A stretch of 23,480 nt of DNA, from the NCBI GenBank assembly GCA_964653235.1, contig CAZZCP010000037.1, positions 1-23,480 on the forward strand, in the 5' to 3' direction. A program made the translations under genes and the position numbers. This document shows positions 14,960 through 22,521 of the stretch, piece by piece. The DNA is from CAZZCP01 sp964653235 (lineage in GTDB: Bacteria; Bdellovibrionota; Bdellovibrionia; Bdellovibrionales; UBA840). The notes below the pieces were generated by a model. It was not told the DNA's origin. It saw only the letters and a program-made list of their open reading frames with translations, and did no database searches. Positions within the stretch are counted from its first letter, which is position 1. Every line of letters starts with the position of its first letter.

Positions 14960-16117
14960 ATGAAGAACCTAGAGAAAGCCGCTTTTGAAACACGCGCCAT
15001 TCATGCTGGCCAAAGCCCTGATCCAACAACTGGCGCGATTATGACTCCGCTCTATTTGTCATCAACCTATGTGCAAGACTCACCCGGTGTTCACAAGGGC
15101 TATGAATATTCTCGCACCCACAACCCGACTCGAAAAGCCTATGAAGATTGTGTTGCCTCACTAGAGAATGCAAAATTTGGCTTTGCCTTTGCTTCGGGCT
15201 GTGCAGCAACCACAACTATTTCTCACCTTTGTCGAGCTGGTGATCATATTTTGCTCTCAGATGATCTTTACGGCGGTAGTTTTCGTTTATTTGATAAAGT
15301 GATTCGCCACAATGGCATAGAGATTACTTTGGCCGACTTGAGTGACTATCAAAGTTTCGAAGCTGCTCTTCAACCCAATACTAAAATGATATGGATGGAA
15401 AGCCCAACCAACCCGATGATGAAACTCGTTGATATCGCTAAGGTAGCTAGATTGGCAAAATCGAAGAATATTCTATCGGTGGTCGATAATACTTTTATGA
15501 GTCCTTACTTTCAAAATCCACTCGATTTGGGCGCAGATATTGTGGTTCACTCAACCACCAAGTTTATCAATGGGCACTCCGACATTGTAGGTGGTGCTAT
15601 GGCTACCAATTCGCAAGAGATTGCCGATAAAATCCAATTTTTAACCAATTCCATGGGTGGAATTCAATCGACCTTCGATGCCTTTTTGTGCATGCGAAGT
15701 TTAAAAACCCTTGCCGTACGTATGAAAGCGCACCAAGAGAACGCAATGGCGATTGCTGAGTTTTTAGAATCTCACAAGCGTATTGAAAAGGTCTTGTATC
15801 CGGGTTTAAAAAGCCATCCCCAATATGATCTTGCTTGTGAACAGATGTCAGGCTTTGGCGGGGTAATTACTTTTTATTTAGAAGGCGGGCTTGCAGAATC
15901 AAAGAGCTTTTTAGAGAAAGTTCAGCTATGCTCTTTGGCCGAGAGCTTGGGTGGAGTTGAAACTTTGATTGAGCATCCTGCGATTATGACTCATGCGAGT
16001 GTGCCTCCGGCACAAAGACAGGAGCTTGGAATTCACGACAACTTGATTCGAATCAGTGTTGGTATTGAAAATATAGAAGATTTACTGGACGATTTGAAAC
16101 AGGCTTTAGAGAACTGA
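14960..16117 (+). CDS. Cystathionine gamma-lyase (Cys/Met metabolism PLP enzyme)
   Basis: Fold-type I PLP enzyme of the Cys/Met metabolism family, most likely splitting cystathionine to cysteine, 2-oxobutyrate and ammonia. The 385-residue protein shows the phosphate-binding YSRTHNPTR (50-58), ASGCAATTT (78-86), VVDNTF with D176 contacting the PLP nitrogen, and the Schiff-base Lys K201 in HSTTKFINGHSDIVGG. The SLGGVETLIEHPAIMTH segment near residues 325-341 is the substrate-side motif shared by gamma-lyase and gamma-synthase. The lyase is preferred over cystathionine gamma-synthase because it is in an operon with cbs, making a methionine-to-cysteine route. AGGAG (about 14951-14955) precedes the ATG. 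The gene symbol is left open because naming differs between species. Confidence 0.88.
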   Translation: MKNLEKAAFETRAIHAGQSPDPTTGAIMTPLYLSSTYVQDSPGVHKGYEYSRTHNPTRKAYEDCVASLENAKFGFAFASGCAATTTISHLCRAGDHILLSDDLYGGSFRLFDKVIRHNGIEITLADLSDYQSFEAALQPNTKMIWMESPTNPMMKLVDIAKVARLAKSKNILSVVDNTFMSPYFQNPLDLGADIVVHSTTKFINGHSDIVGGAMATNSQEIADKIQFLTNSMGGIQSTFDAFLCMRSLKTLAVRMKAHQENAMAIAEFLESHKRIEKVLYPGLKSHPQYDLACEQMSGFGGVITFYLEGGLAESKSFLEKVQLCSLAESLGGVETLIEHPAIMTHASVPPAQRQELGIHDNLIRISVGIENIEDLLDDLKQALEN

Positions 16118-16167
16118 AAGTGCTGAGGGCAAACACATTGCATCTGGCCATTCTGAAAAAGCTTTCA

Positions 16168-16197
16168 TTGACCAATACCAGAACTTGAGAGTAAGTA
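16168..16197 (+). promoter_or_regulatory. Weak candidate promoter for tRNA-Phe
   Basis: TTGACC (16168-16173), five of six to the -35 consensus, is followed after 18 bases by TAAGTA (16192-16197), a poor -10. The start point would lie a few bases before the mature tRNA. Only the -35 is persuasive. Confidence 0.25.
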
Positions 16198-16208
16198 CTA
16201 GAGCTCGT

Positions 16209-16284
<76 letters not shown>

Positions 16285-16368
16285 TTTTTTGTCACTGTCT
16301 AATTCTTAAACTCTGAAAAAGATTTTATTTCTTTTTGACTGAGCACGATCTTTGTATATCAACAAAGC

Positions 16369-17260
16369 ATGAAAAACTTTGTCTTAATTTTCTCTATTCT
16401 TTTTATTGTTGTTGAGTCACAAGCTTTTTTTCAGCAACACATTCGCAGAACAAAAGCAGCTCGAAGAACTTCTGGTTTTAACAAAGAACCTCTTCGCCAA
16501 GCTTTAACAAAAACTTTGGTTCAACAAAAGCATACAGATGTTCGTCGAATTCAGATTGCCGGCCAGTTTGACCCCCAAAATATATGGAAAACAGCCGTGC
16601 TAAAGAAAAGTATGCAAGTGGAAAAACATACAAACATAGAATTTATCGAATCGTCCGATTTGATTCTCTATATAAAGACCTAGAGATGCGCTTTGAATGT
16701 GATATAGAATATATCTTCTATGATTATGAGACTTCAAAAGATCCTGATGTGAATTTGCAAGATTGTAAATCGAAACTACTGAATGAGTTTGAGTTTCATA
16801 CTCAAGTTCCTTTCAAACCAATGTCTTCACACCACACAGTTGGCCCACAAGGCCTTGATACAAAAGAAGATAGGATTTCTAACATAGGCTTTGAAGACTC
16901 ATATGAAACAGAATTAGATCTTGAACAAGAGCTGATTGATAATAACCCCCACAAACAGGTCTTGTTAAACACATTAAAGCAAAATGGTCACAATTCTTTT
17001 GAGTTGATTGAACTATCAGGGAGATACTTTTCAGGTAATGCTTGGAACAATCTTTGGCATAGAACTTTTTACAACAACCAATGGGTAGATATTTTTAAGT
17101 TAGATCAAGATGCTGCCTTCATTTCAAAGTATAAAATATACGGATGGATTTTGAATGTGAAATGCAGTACCGATACTTCAAAAACCTAGATCTTGCCGAA
17201 GCTTCACTTACAAATTGTGATATTCAGGTCTTAGATCGATTTGATTTTTCTAGTAAATAG
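16369..17260 (+). pseudogene. Secreted two-repeat protein broken by two frameshifts
   Basis: Family not recognised. The first frame (ATG 16369) encodes a signal peptide (MKNFVLIFSILFIVVESQA) and the start of a domain, then goes out of frame. The second frame (from about 16607 to 17144) and a third frame (17144 to TAG at 17260) complete it. The break points can be placed because the protein holds two copies of one domain. Copy 1: LTKTLVQQKH..IQIAGQF..NIW then KYASGK..LEMRFEC..QDC..FEF. Copy 2: LLNTLKQNGH..IELSGRY..NAW then TFYNNQ..YGMDFEC..TNC..FDF. The pairing works only if reading steps back one base at an A-run (16606-16609) and again near 17142-17146. Rebuilt, the protein is about 297 residues with a conserved Cys pair in each copy. 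A recent pseudogene is most likely; base-calling error is the main alternative. Confidence 0.7.
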
Positions 17261-17280
17261 AAAGTGATTTTGTCAGCCAA

Positions 17281-17309
17281 TTGTCACGACTGCAGTTTTC
17301 TGGTATAAA
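17281..17309 (+). promoter_or_regulatory. Strong sigma70-type promoter of dusB, near-leaderless
   Basis: TTGTCA (17281-17286), a 17-base spacer, then TATAAA (17304-17309), preceded by TGG (17301-17303) as an extended -10. Transcription would start around 17315-17317, only two to four bases before the dusB ATG at 17319, which has no SD. Translation from a near-leaderless mRNA is implied. Confidence 0.7.
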
Positions 17310-17318
17310 GCGTCACAT

Positions 17319-18335
17319 ATGAATCTGCAGTTATACTTAGAACAAAATCCCTTTTTTCTGGCTCCTATGGCAGCAATTACAGATAATGCCTTTCGCAGCT
17401 TTATGCGCGAGATGGGAGCGGGAATTTTGACCACCGAGTTGGTATCGGCCAATGCCATTTGCTACAAGAATGAACGTACTTTTCGGATTATGCGCTATGA
17501 AGATATGCAAAGACCTGTTGGCATTCAACTCTTTGGAGAGACTCCAGAGGCGATTGCCGAAGGAGCAAAACTTGCCGAAGATCTTGGAGTTGATTTTATA
17601 GATTTGAACTTCGGTTGCCCCGTAAGCAAGGTGGTGAAAAAGGGGGCTGGATCTGCGGTTTTAAAAGATTTACAACAGCTTCGAGCTATTTTACGGGCAG
17701 TTCGATCTGCGATTTCGATTCCGCTGACTATGAAAATTCGTACTGGATGGACCCGGGCCCAGAGAAATGCCATTGAGGTCGCTCAAGTTGCATATGATGA
17801 AGGGGTTTTATGGCTTGCTATTCATGGACGCGACCGAGCCCAAGCCTATACGGGTAAAGCCGACTGGGATTATATTGCCAAGGTCAAGGCGGCCGCCAAG
17901 CTTCCGGTGATTGGCAATGGAGATATTCATAGTGGCCACAGGGCCAATGAGAGATTGCAAGAATCTGGGGTTGATGCAGTTATGATTGGCCGTGGAGCTT
18001 TGAAAAACCCATGGATCTTTCAAGATGCATTGGCCGTGCGAAATGGCCTTGAGGTTGCTTATCAAGATCGCGATTATATGCAAGTTTTTTTAAGACTTCG
18101 ATACCATTATGAGAGATTGGTAGAGGATGAGAAAATCTTGAATTTGCAACTCAGAAAATTTGCCTCATGGTTTTCTCACGGATACCCGGGCTCGGCTCAA
18201 TTTCGAAAGCATTTGTTTCGCGGCGAGAGTGTCGATCATACGGTAGAAATGGTTCATGAGTTTTACCAGAGCATTCGCGGGCAAATCCAGGCCGATACAA
18301 GTGAAGAAGCCTTTCTTATGGGTGGACACGGCTAA
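17319..18335 (+). CDS. dusB: tRNA-dihydrouridine synthase, DusB-like
   Basis: FMN-dependent enzyme reducing uridine to dihydrouridine in the tRNA D-loop. The 338-residue protein has the TIM-barrel signature: LAPMAAITDNAFR (14-26), LFGETPEAIAEGA, the catalytic Cys C100 in DLNFGCPVSKVVKKGAGSAVL, KIRTGW, the FMN-phosphate region IHGRDRAQAYTGKADWDYI and VIGNGDI, and MIGRGALKNPWIF. A helical C-terminal tRNA-binding domain follows (about 245-338). The length and NPWIF motif suit the DusB group rather than DusA or DusC. The ATG at 17319 lies immediately after a strong promoter and has no SD. typA follows after 22 bases in the same direction and may be co-transcribed. Confidence 0.93.
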   Translation: MNLQLYLEQNPFFLAPMAAITDNAFRSFMREMGAGILTTELVSANAICYKNERTFRIMRYEDMQRPVGIQLFGETPEAIAEGAKLAEDLGVDFIDLNFGCPVSKVVKKGAGSAVLKDLQQLRAILRAVRSAISIPLTMKIRTGWTRAQRNAIEVAQVAYDEGVLWLAIHGRDRAQAYTGKADWDYIAKVKAAAKLPVIGNGDIHSGHRANERLQESGVDAVMIGRGALKNPWIFQDALAVRNGLEVAYQDRDYMQVFLRLRYHYERLVEDEKILNLQLRKFASWFSHGYPGSAQFRKHLFRGESVDHTVEMVHEFYQSIRGQIQADTSEEAFLMGGHG

Positions 18336-18357
18336 ATCTTAAGTTTAATGTCAGCTC

Positions 18358-20151
18358 ATGGAAATGAGAAATATTGCGATTATCGCCCACGTTGACCACG
18401 GGAAAACCACCCTTATTGATCAGTTACTCAAACAAAGCGGACTCTTTCGCGAAAACGAAGCCACCGAAGACCGAATGATGGATTCAATGGACCAAGAAAA
18501 AGAAAGAGGAATCACCATTGCTGCAAAAAATGCTTCTTTTGAATACAAAGGCATTCGAGTAAACATTATCGATACTCCGGGCCACAGTGATTTTGGTGGT
18601 GAAGTCGAACGAATTCTAAATATGGTGGATGGTGCTATTTTATTGGTCGATGCCTCTGAAGGCCCCCTGCCGCAAACTCGATTTGTTCTGCAAAAAGCTC
18701 TAGCTCAAGATATTAAAGTCATTGCCTGTATCAACAAAATTGATCGTCCCGATCGAAGAATTGAAGAAGTAGAAGGGGAGATCTTTGACCTATTTGTTGA
18801 TGTATCTCATCGGGATGATCAAGTAGAATACGATACGCTTTATGCAGTTGGACGTGATGGTTGGGCGGTCGCCGATCCTTCAGAAACCGGTAAAGATTTA
18901 AGTATTTTAATAAACTGGATTGTTGAAAAATTACCCCCACCCAAAATCAAAGAGGGCGATGACTTTCAAATGTTGGTGACCAATATCGATTACAATGACT
19001 TTGTTGGTCGCTTGGCTATCGGCCGTGTTCTTCGGGGTAAAATTAAGGTTGGAGATGATTTGGTGATCATCGGTAAAGAAGGGCAAAAAAAAATCAAGGT
19101 TCGAGCTTTGTACCAATATCGAGGTATGGCTCAAGTGGCGGCTGAAGAAATTTCTGCTGGTGATGTGGCTGTGGTTGCCGGAATGGATGAAGCTGATATT
19201 GGTGATACTTTAGCAGCGGCAAGCAATCCAGAAGCTCTACCACGTATCGATGTTGAAGAGCCTACAGTGGGTATGTTTTTCTCTGTTAATGATGGACCTT
19301 TTTGTGGCAAAGAAGGTAAGCATGTAACTTCTCGAAAAATTGGTGAACGTCTTGAAAAAGAATTAAAACACAATGTTTCTTTGAGAGTGGAACCAACCGA
19401 TTCTGCCGAAACCTGGAAGGTACTGGGGCGAGGAGAGTTGCAGCTTGGAGTATTTATCGAAAATCTTCGCCGTGAAGGTTTTGAACTCTTGGTGAGCAAG
19501 CCTGAAGTTATCTTTAAAAAAGATGAAAGAGGTGAAAAACTAGAGCCTTTTGAAAAGGCCGTTATCGATGTGCCCCAAGATTATGTCGGTGCAGTTACTG
19601 AAAAGCTCGGAACCCGCAAAGGCATCTTACAAAATATGACGGCTCTTACAGGTGGGCGAACTAGGGTGGAGTTTAAAATTCCATCTCGGGGTTTGATTGG
19701 TTATCGCAATGAGTTCTTAACCGATACCAGAGGAACGGGGCTACTGAATACAGAATACATTGGTTATGAGCCCTTCACAGGAGAGATTCCTTTTCGCAAA
19801 ACCGGCAGCCTAGTTGCAGATCGCCCCGGGAAAGCAACCACTTATGCACTCTTTGGTCTTGAGGCCCGAGGCAAGCTTTTTATTAAGCCTCAAACCGAAG
19901 TCTATTCGGGCATGGTAATTGGTGAAAATGCCAAAGAAAATGAGTTGATGGTGAATGTAATCAAAGAAAAGAAGCTCACCAATGTTCGCGCTTCTGGTAG
20001 TGATGATGCCATGAAACTCACCCCGATTAAGCCCATGAGCTTAGAGTATGCAATGGAGTGGATCAGTGATTGGGAGCTTATCGAAGTGACTCCCGAAAAC
20101 ATTCGCATCCGCTGTAAAGAGCTCGATCCTCATAAGCGCAAGCGCAAATAA
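18358..20151 (+). CDS. typA: Ribosome-associated translational GTPase TypA/BipA
   Basis: GTPase of the EF-G-like family that binds the 70S ribosome and supports ribosome assembly and stress or low-temperature growth. The 597-residue protein is of normal length (about 600-610). GTPase motifs: G1 AHVDHGKTTL (10-19), the switch I region RGITIAAKN, G3 DTPGHSDFGGEV and G4 NKIDRP. EF-G-like beta-barrel and alpha-beta domains follow. The C-terminal BipA-specific domain has TRGTGLLNTEYIGYEP, KLTNVRASGSDDAMKLTPIKPMSLE and a basic end DPHKRKRK. The ATG at 18358 and a second in-frame ATG at 18364 both lack a good SD. The stop codon directly abuts the stop of the convergent mtgA gene with no terminator between. 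Confidence 0.97.
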   Translation: MEMRNIAIIAHVDHGKTTLIDQLLKQSGLFRENEATEDRMMDSMDQEKERGITIAAKNASFEYKGIRVNIIDTPGHSDFGGEVERILNMVDGAILLVDASEGPLPQTRFVLQKALAQDIKVIACINKIDRPDRRIEEVEGEIFDLFVDVSHRDDQVEYDTLYAVGRDGWAVADPSETGKDLSILINWIVEKLPPPKIKEGDDFQMLVTNIDYNDFVGRLAIGRVLRGKIKVGDDLVIIGKEGQKKIKVRALYQYRGMAQVAAEEISAGDVAVVAGMDEADIGDTLAAASNPEALPRIDVEEPTVGMFFSVNDGPFCGKEGKHVTSRKIGERLEKELKHNVSLRVEPTDSAETWKVLGRGELQLGVFIENLRREGFELLVSKPEVIFKKDERGEKLEPFEKAVIDVPQDYVGAVTEKLGTRKGILQNMTALTGGRTRVEFKIPSRGLIGYRNEFLTDTRGTGLLNTEYIGYEPFTGEIPFRKTGSLVADRPGKATTYALFGLEARGKLFIKPQTEVYSGMVIGENAKENELMVNVIKEKKLTNVRASGSDDAMKLTPIKPMSLEYAMEWISDWELIEVTPENIRIRCKELDPHKRKRK

Positions 20152-20889
20152 TTACAAGGTCCATGGCGGATACTGCAGTTCAACAATGGCCACTTCGTAG
20201 TGAATGTCTTTGAGTTTGTCGTATTGTTTTAGTTTCGTCAGGATTCTCTTCATTCTCTCGCGCAGATTCTCATTGGGCTCATTTTTTCGAAAGCTATAAG
20301 AATAAATTTTTGGATTGGGTAATAGCTGAACTAAAAACACACTTTCGAGCAATGCCAAGTCTTGCGGTTTTTTTTGAAAGTAGTAATTGGCAGCGGCATG
20401 TAGGCCAAAGAGATTGGGGCCCAATTCAACAACATTGAGGTATTTCTCTAAAATCTCATCTTTAGTAAAATTTTGTTCGATTCTACGAGTGAGAAGTGCC
20501 TCGCGAAGTTTTCGGCGAATGGATTTGTCATCGTTTAAAAAAACATTTTTTGCGAGCTGTTGGGTAATAGTTGATGCCCCGCGAGTGTATTCACCGGTTT
20601 CAAGGTTCTTTTTGATGCTCTCAAATACTTCGTACCAGTCGAAACCATCGTGGTAATAGAAACCGGCATCTTCTGCAATCAAAAGGGCATCAATCAAATA
20701 TTCAGGGATTTCTTTAATAGAAGTATAGCTTGGATTTTTGTTGCAGAGATCAACCGAGTAAAGACTGCTAGTCATGCATCCTTTCATCTGATTGACATCG
20801 GGCAAACTCTCCCATCGAAAAATGTAAAAAAATAGAACGGCATTCAACAACAGAACAAAAAGAGCAATCAGCATTCGTTTGCTAGACAA
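20152..20889 (-). CDS. mtgA: Monofunctional peptidoglycan glycosyltransferase
   Basis: Membrane-anchored GT51 enzyme that polymerises lipid II into glycan strands in the periplasm. Numbered from the chosen start, it is 245 residues (E. coli MtgA is 242). An N-terminal anchor helix (about 6-24) is followed by the GT51 domain: catalytic Glu E73 in IAEDAGFYYHDGFDW, TRGASTITQQLAKNVF (102-117), RRKLREALLTRRIEQNFTKDEILEKYLN, and the glycine loop VELGPNLFGLHAAANYYF. No transpeptidase domain is present. The TTG at 20889 is preferred because AAGGAG (20902-20897) lies seven bases before it, inside the end of the epimerase gene, giving an 8-base overlap. An ATG at 20874 and a GTG at 20928 are alternatives without SD. 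The domain call is secure; the start is probable. Confidence 0.93.
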   Translation of the reverse strand: MSSKRMLIALFVLLLNAVLFFYIFRWESLPDVNQMKGCMTSSLYSVDLCNKNPSYTSIKEIPEYLIDALLIAEDAGFYYHDGFDWYEVFESIKKNLETGEYTRGASTITQQLAKNVFLNDDKSIRRKLREALLTRRIEQNFTKDEILEKYLNVVELGPNLFGLHAAANYYFQKKPQDLALLESVFLVQLLPNPKIYSYSFRKNEPNENLRERMKRILTKLKQYDKLKDIHYEVAIVELQYPPWTL

Positions 20890-21862
20890 GTCCCTGCTCC
20901 TTGGCCCAGGCAATACTCTCTTCAACACAAGAGCGACTTGGTTTGGGATTTAGTCCCAATTCACGCTTGGCTTTTTGGTTGTCAAACCAATGGTACATAC
21001 TTGCGGTATAAGCGGTGACACTACTGAGAGAAGTCTCTTTACCCATTTTTTGCATCAAATCGCCAAAGCGGCCGAGGCCCTTTAAAACCAAAGTAGGCAA
21101 AAAATATTTTGGCGGCTCTACTCCAGAAGCTGCTGCAATCCACTCAAAAAGCTCTTTGATCAGAATGTTCTCACCGCCCAAAATATATCTCTCTGCAGGT
21201 CGAGCTTTGTGATAAGCTTGCCAGATACCCTCAATGACATCTTCAATATGAATTACATTGACCCCGCCAGCGGTATAAAAAGGAAATTTTCCTTTTGCGA
21301 CTTTCAACTGAGTGCTGCGCGAGCCCTTGCGCATATCACCTGGGCCATAAACGGTGGTGGGGCTTACCATGCGGATGTCCATTTTGTATTCTTGGTGGTA
21401 TTTCTGCACAATTTTTTCAGCTTCGTGTTTTGAATCAAAATAGCCCAGTTTCAATGAGCTCATATTGTAACTTGATTCTTCATTGCGAACTTCGCGAGTA
21501 AAGCTAGAACCGATGGCAACAACCGAACTCAAATGCAAAACGCGAGAGACATCTGCATCTCGGGCCGCTTTAAGAACATTCTCTGTGCCAGTGACATTAA
21601 CTTGAAACAATCGATCGTATTCTGACTTTTTGTAGGCAATCAAACCTGCTAAATGAAAAACCGCCTCTTGTCCTTTACAGGCCAATTTTAGGCTTTCTGT
21701 ATCAAGGATATCTCCCGTAAATTTTTCGACATCCTTTGGTAGCTGCTCAGCCAATTTGCTATTTTTTCGATGTAGTACCCGAACCTGACAGTTTTCTTTG
21801 AGGAGTCTTTGCACCAGCCAGTTTCCTAAAAAGCCAGTTGCTCCAGTAACCAAACACTTCAT
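20882..21862 (-). CDS. NAD(P)-dependent extended-SDR epimerase/reductase
   Basis: Rossmann-fold oxidoreductase of the extended short-chain dehydrogenase group, 326 residues. N-terminal GATGFLG (7-13) binds the dinucleotide; FHLAGLIAYKK (69-79) and NVTGTENVLKAA follow; the catalytic triad region has S112/S113 in HLSSVVAIG and Y141-x-x-x-K145 in YFDSKHEAE. VSPTTVYGPGD and the C-terminal substrate region resemble dihydroflavonol-reductase-like and hopanoid-associated HpnA-like epimerases. No hopanoid or sugar-polymer genes are nearby, so the substrate is unknown. The ATG at 21862 lacks an SD and lies 12 bases after a TATAGT box; a TTG at 21868 would add two residues. It overlaps mtgA at its 3' end, suggesting coupled expression with cell-wall synthesis. 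Confidence 0.85.
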   Translation of the reverse strand: MKCLVTGATGFLGNWLVQRLLKENCQVRVLHRKNSKLAEQLPKDVEKFTGDILDTESLKLACKGQEAVFHLAGLIAYKKSEYDRLFQVNVTGTENVLKAARDADVSRVLHLSSVVAIGSSFTREVRNEESSYNMSSLKLGYFDSKHEAEKIVQKYHQEYKMDIRMVSPTTVYGPGDMRKGSRSTQLKVAKGKFPFYTAGGVNVIHIEDVIEGIWQAYHKARPAERYILGGENILIKELFEWIAAASGVEPPKYFLPTLVLKGLGRFGDLMQKMGKETSLSSVTAYTASMYHWFDNQKAKRELGLNPKPSRSCVEESIAWAKEQGLV

Positions 21863-21874
21863 AAACAAAGAGAT

Positions 21875-21883
21875 ACTATACCA
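21875..21883 (-). promoter_or_regulatory. Candidate extended -10 promoter of the epimerase-mtgA pair
   Basis: On the minus strand TGG (21883-21881) plus TATAGT (21880-21875) form an extended -10. No -35 match is found at 16-17 bases. Transcription would begin about six bases before the epimerase ATG, which has no SD, so a very short leader is implied. Confidence 0.4.
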
Positions 21884-21917
21884 AGGTCAAAATGCAAGTG
21901 GCCACAAGACAAGCTTT

Positions 21918-21946
21918 TTGTATTCTGTAAAAATCAGAATTAAGAT
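21918..21946 (+). promoter_or_regulatory. Candidate promoter of the cyclic-nucleotide-binding gene, leaderless
   Basis: TTGTAT (21918-21923), an exact 17-base spacer, then TAAGAT (21941-21946). The ATG at 21953 lies seven bases after the -10, at or next to the expected start point, and there is no SD. This predicts a leaderless mRNA. Confidence 0.55.
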
Positions 21947-21952
21947 TTATTT

Positions 21953-22414
21953 ATGTCTAAAATGCTTTTCGACAATGTATATCTTTTTCAAAATATGACT
22001 ACCGGGCAAAAAGAACTTCTAGCCAAGCAATGCAATATAAAGACATTTGAGCCAGGAGATATCGTCTTTAACGAGGCCGACCCTGCAGAGGCTCTTTTTG
22101 TGATTAAATTCGGCTCGGTCAAGATTTTTAAAAGCAATGAAGAGGGCAGAACCGACATCACCACTATGGGCGCTGGCTCTCACTTTGGCGAGATGAGTTT
22201 TATCGACAATGAACCCAGATCGGCCAGTGCCGATGTCAATGAGCAAACCGATATTGCCATTTTAGACTACAGTGTTTTGCGAGAGAATTTAGAGAGCTAT
22301 CCTGATATGGCTCTGACCTTTTACCGCTCAATGGCGCATTTTATGTGTGGCAGGCTCCGATCGACCACTCTTGATTTGCAGTTTTCTCGTGAGCTCAACC
22401 TAAGGCATTTCTAA
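21953..22414 (+). CDS. Stand-alone cyclic-nucleotide-binding domain protein
   Basis: A 153-residue protein consisting of one CNBD (cNMP-binding, Crp-like) domain. The beta-roll runs from about 25 to 105: FEPGDIVFNEADPAEALFVIKFGSVKIFK, then the phosphate-binding cassette GSHFGEMSFIDNEPRSASADV (75-95), with E80 and R89 in the positions that hold the cyclic nucleotide ribose and phosphate. A C-terminal helix follows (108-145). There is no helix-turn-helix or other output domain, so it is not a Crp-type regulator by itself; it may act through a partner protein. The downstream 107 bases hold no clear terminator. Domain call secure, ligand and partner unknown. Confidence 0.88.
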   Translation: MSKMLFDNVYLFQNMTTGQKELLAKQCNIKTFEPGDIVFNEADPAEALFVIKFGSVKIFKSNEEGRTDITTMGAGSHFGEMSFIDNEPRSASADVNEQTDIAILDYSVLRENLESYPDMALTFYRSMAHFMCGRLRSTTLDLQFSRELNLRHF

Positions 22415-22490
22415 GGCGCCATTTTACGTCCCAAATCGTCTAAAAGAATTACAGTCTTTGCCCTATAAGGCAGCCTATTGGCCGCTGAAT

Positions 22491-22499
22491 TGGTATATA
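22491..22499 (+). promoter_or_regulatory. Candidate extended -10 promoter of the coiled-coil gene
   Basis: TGG (22491-22493) directly precedes TATATA (22494-22499), the same TGGTATA motif as at dusB and the epimerase. No good -35 lies 16-18 bases upstream. It would give a leader of about 16 bases that carries the AAGGA ribosome site. Confidence 0.4.
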
Positions 22500-22521
22500 T
22501 ATTGGATCTAAGGACTAGGTG

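Noticed and set aside
16595..16635. Programmed -1 frameshift signal in the secreted-protein pseudogene
   Set aside because: No X XXY YYZ heptamer is in the right phase at the mapped break and no strong downstream hairpin was seen; a second unrelated break also argues for decay.
16584..17189. Independent gene of 201 codons downstream of the secreted protein
   Set aside because: It has no SD or signal sequence, overlaps the upstream frame, and its sequence continues the domain copies of the upstream frame, so it is part of one broken gene.
18344..18349. TTTAAT as -10 box for typA
   Set aside because: No -35 match at 16-18 bases upstream and typA lies only 22 bases after dusB, so co-transcription is simpler.
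22458..22474. TGCC/GGCA hairpin between the CNBD gene and the coiled-coil gene as terminator
   Set aside because: Four base pairs with no downstream T run; too weak to call.
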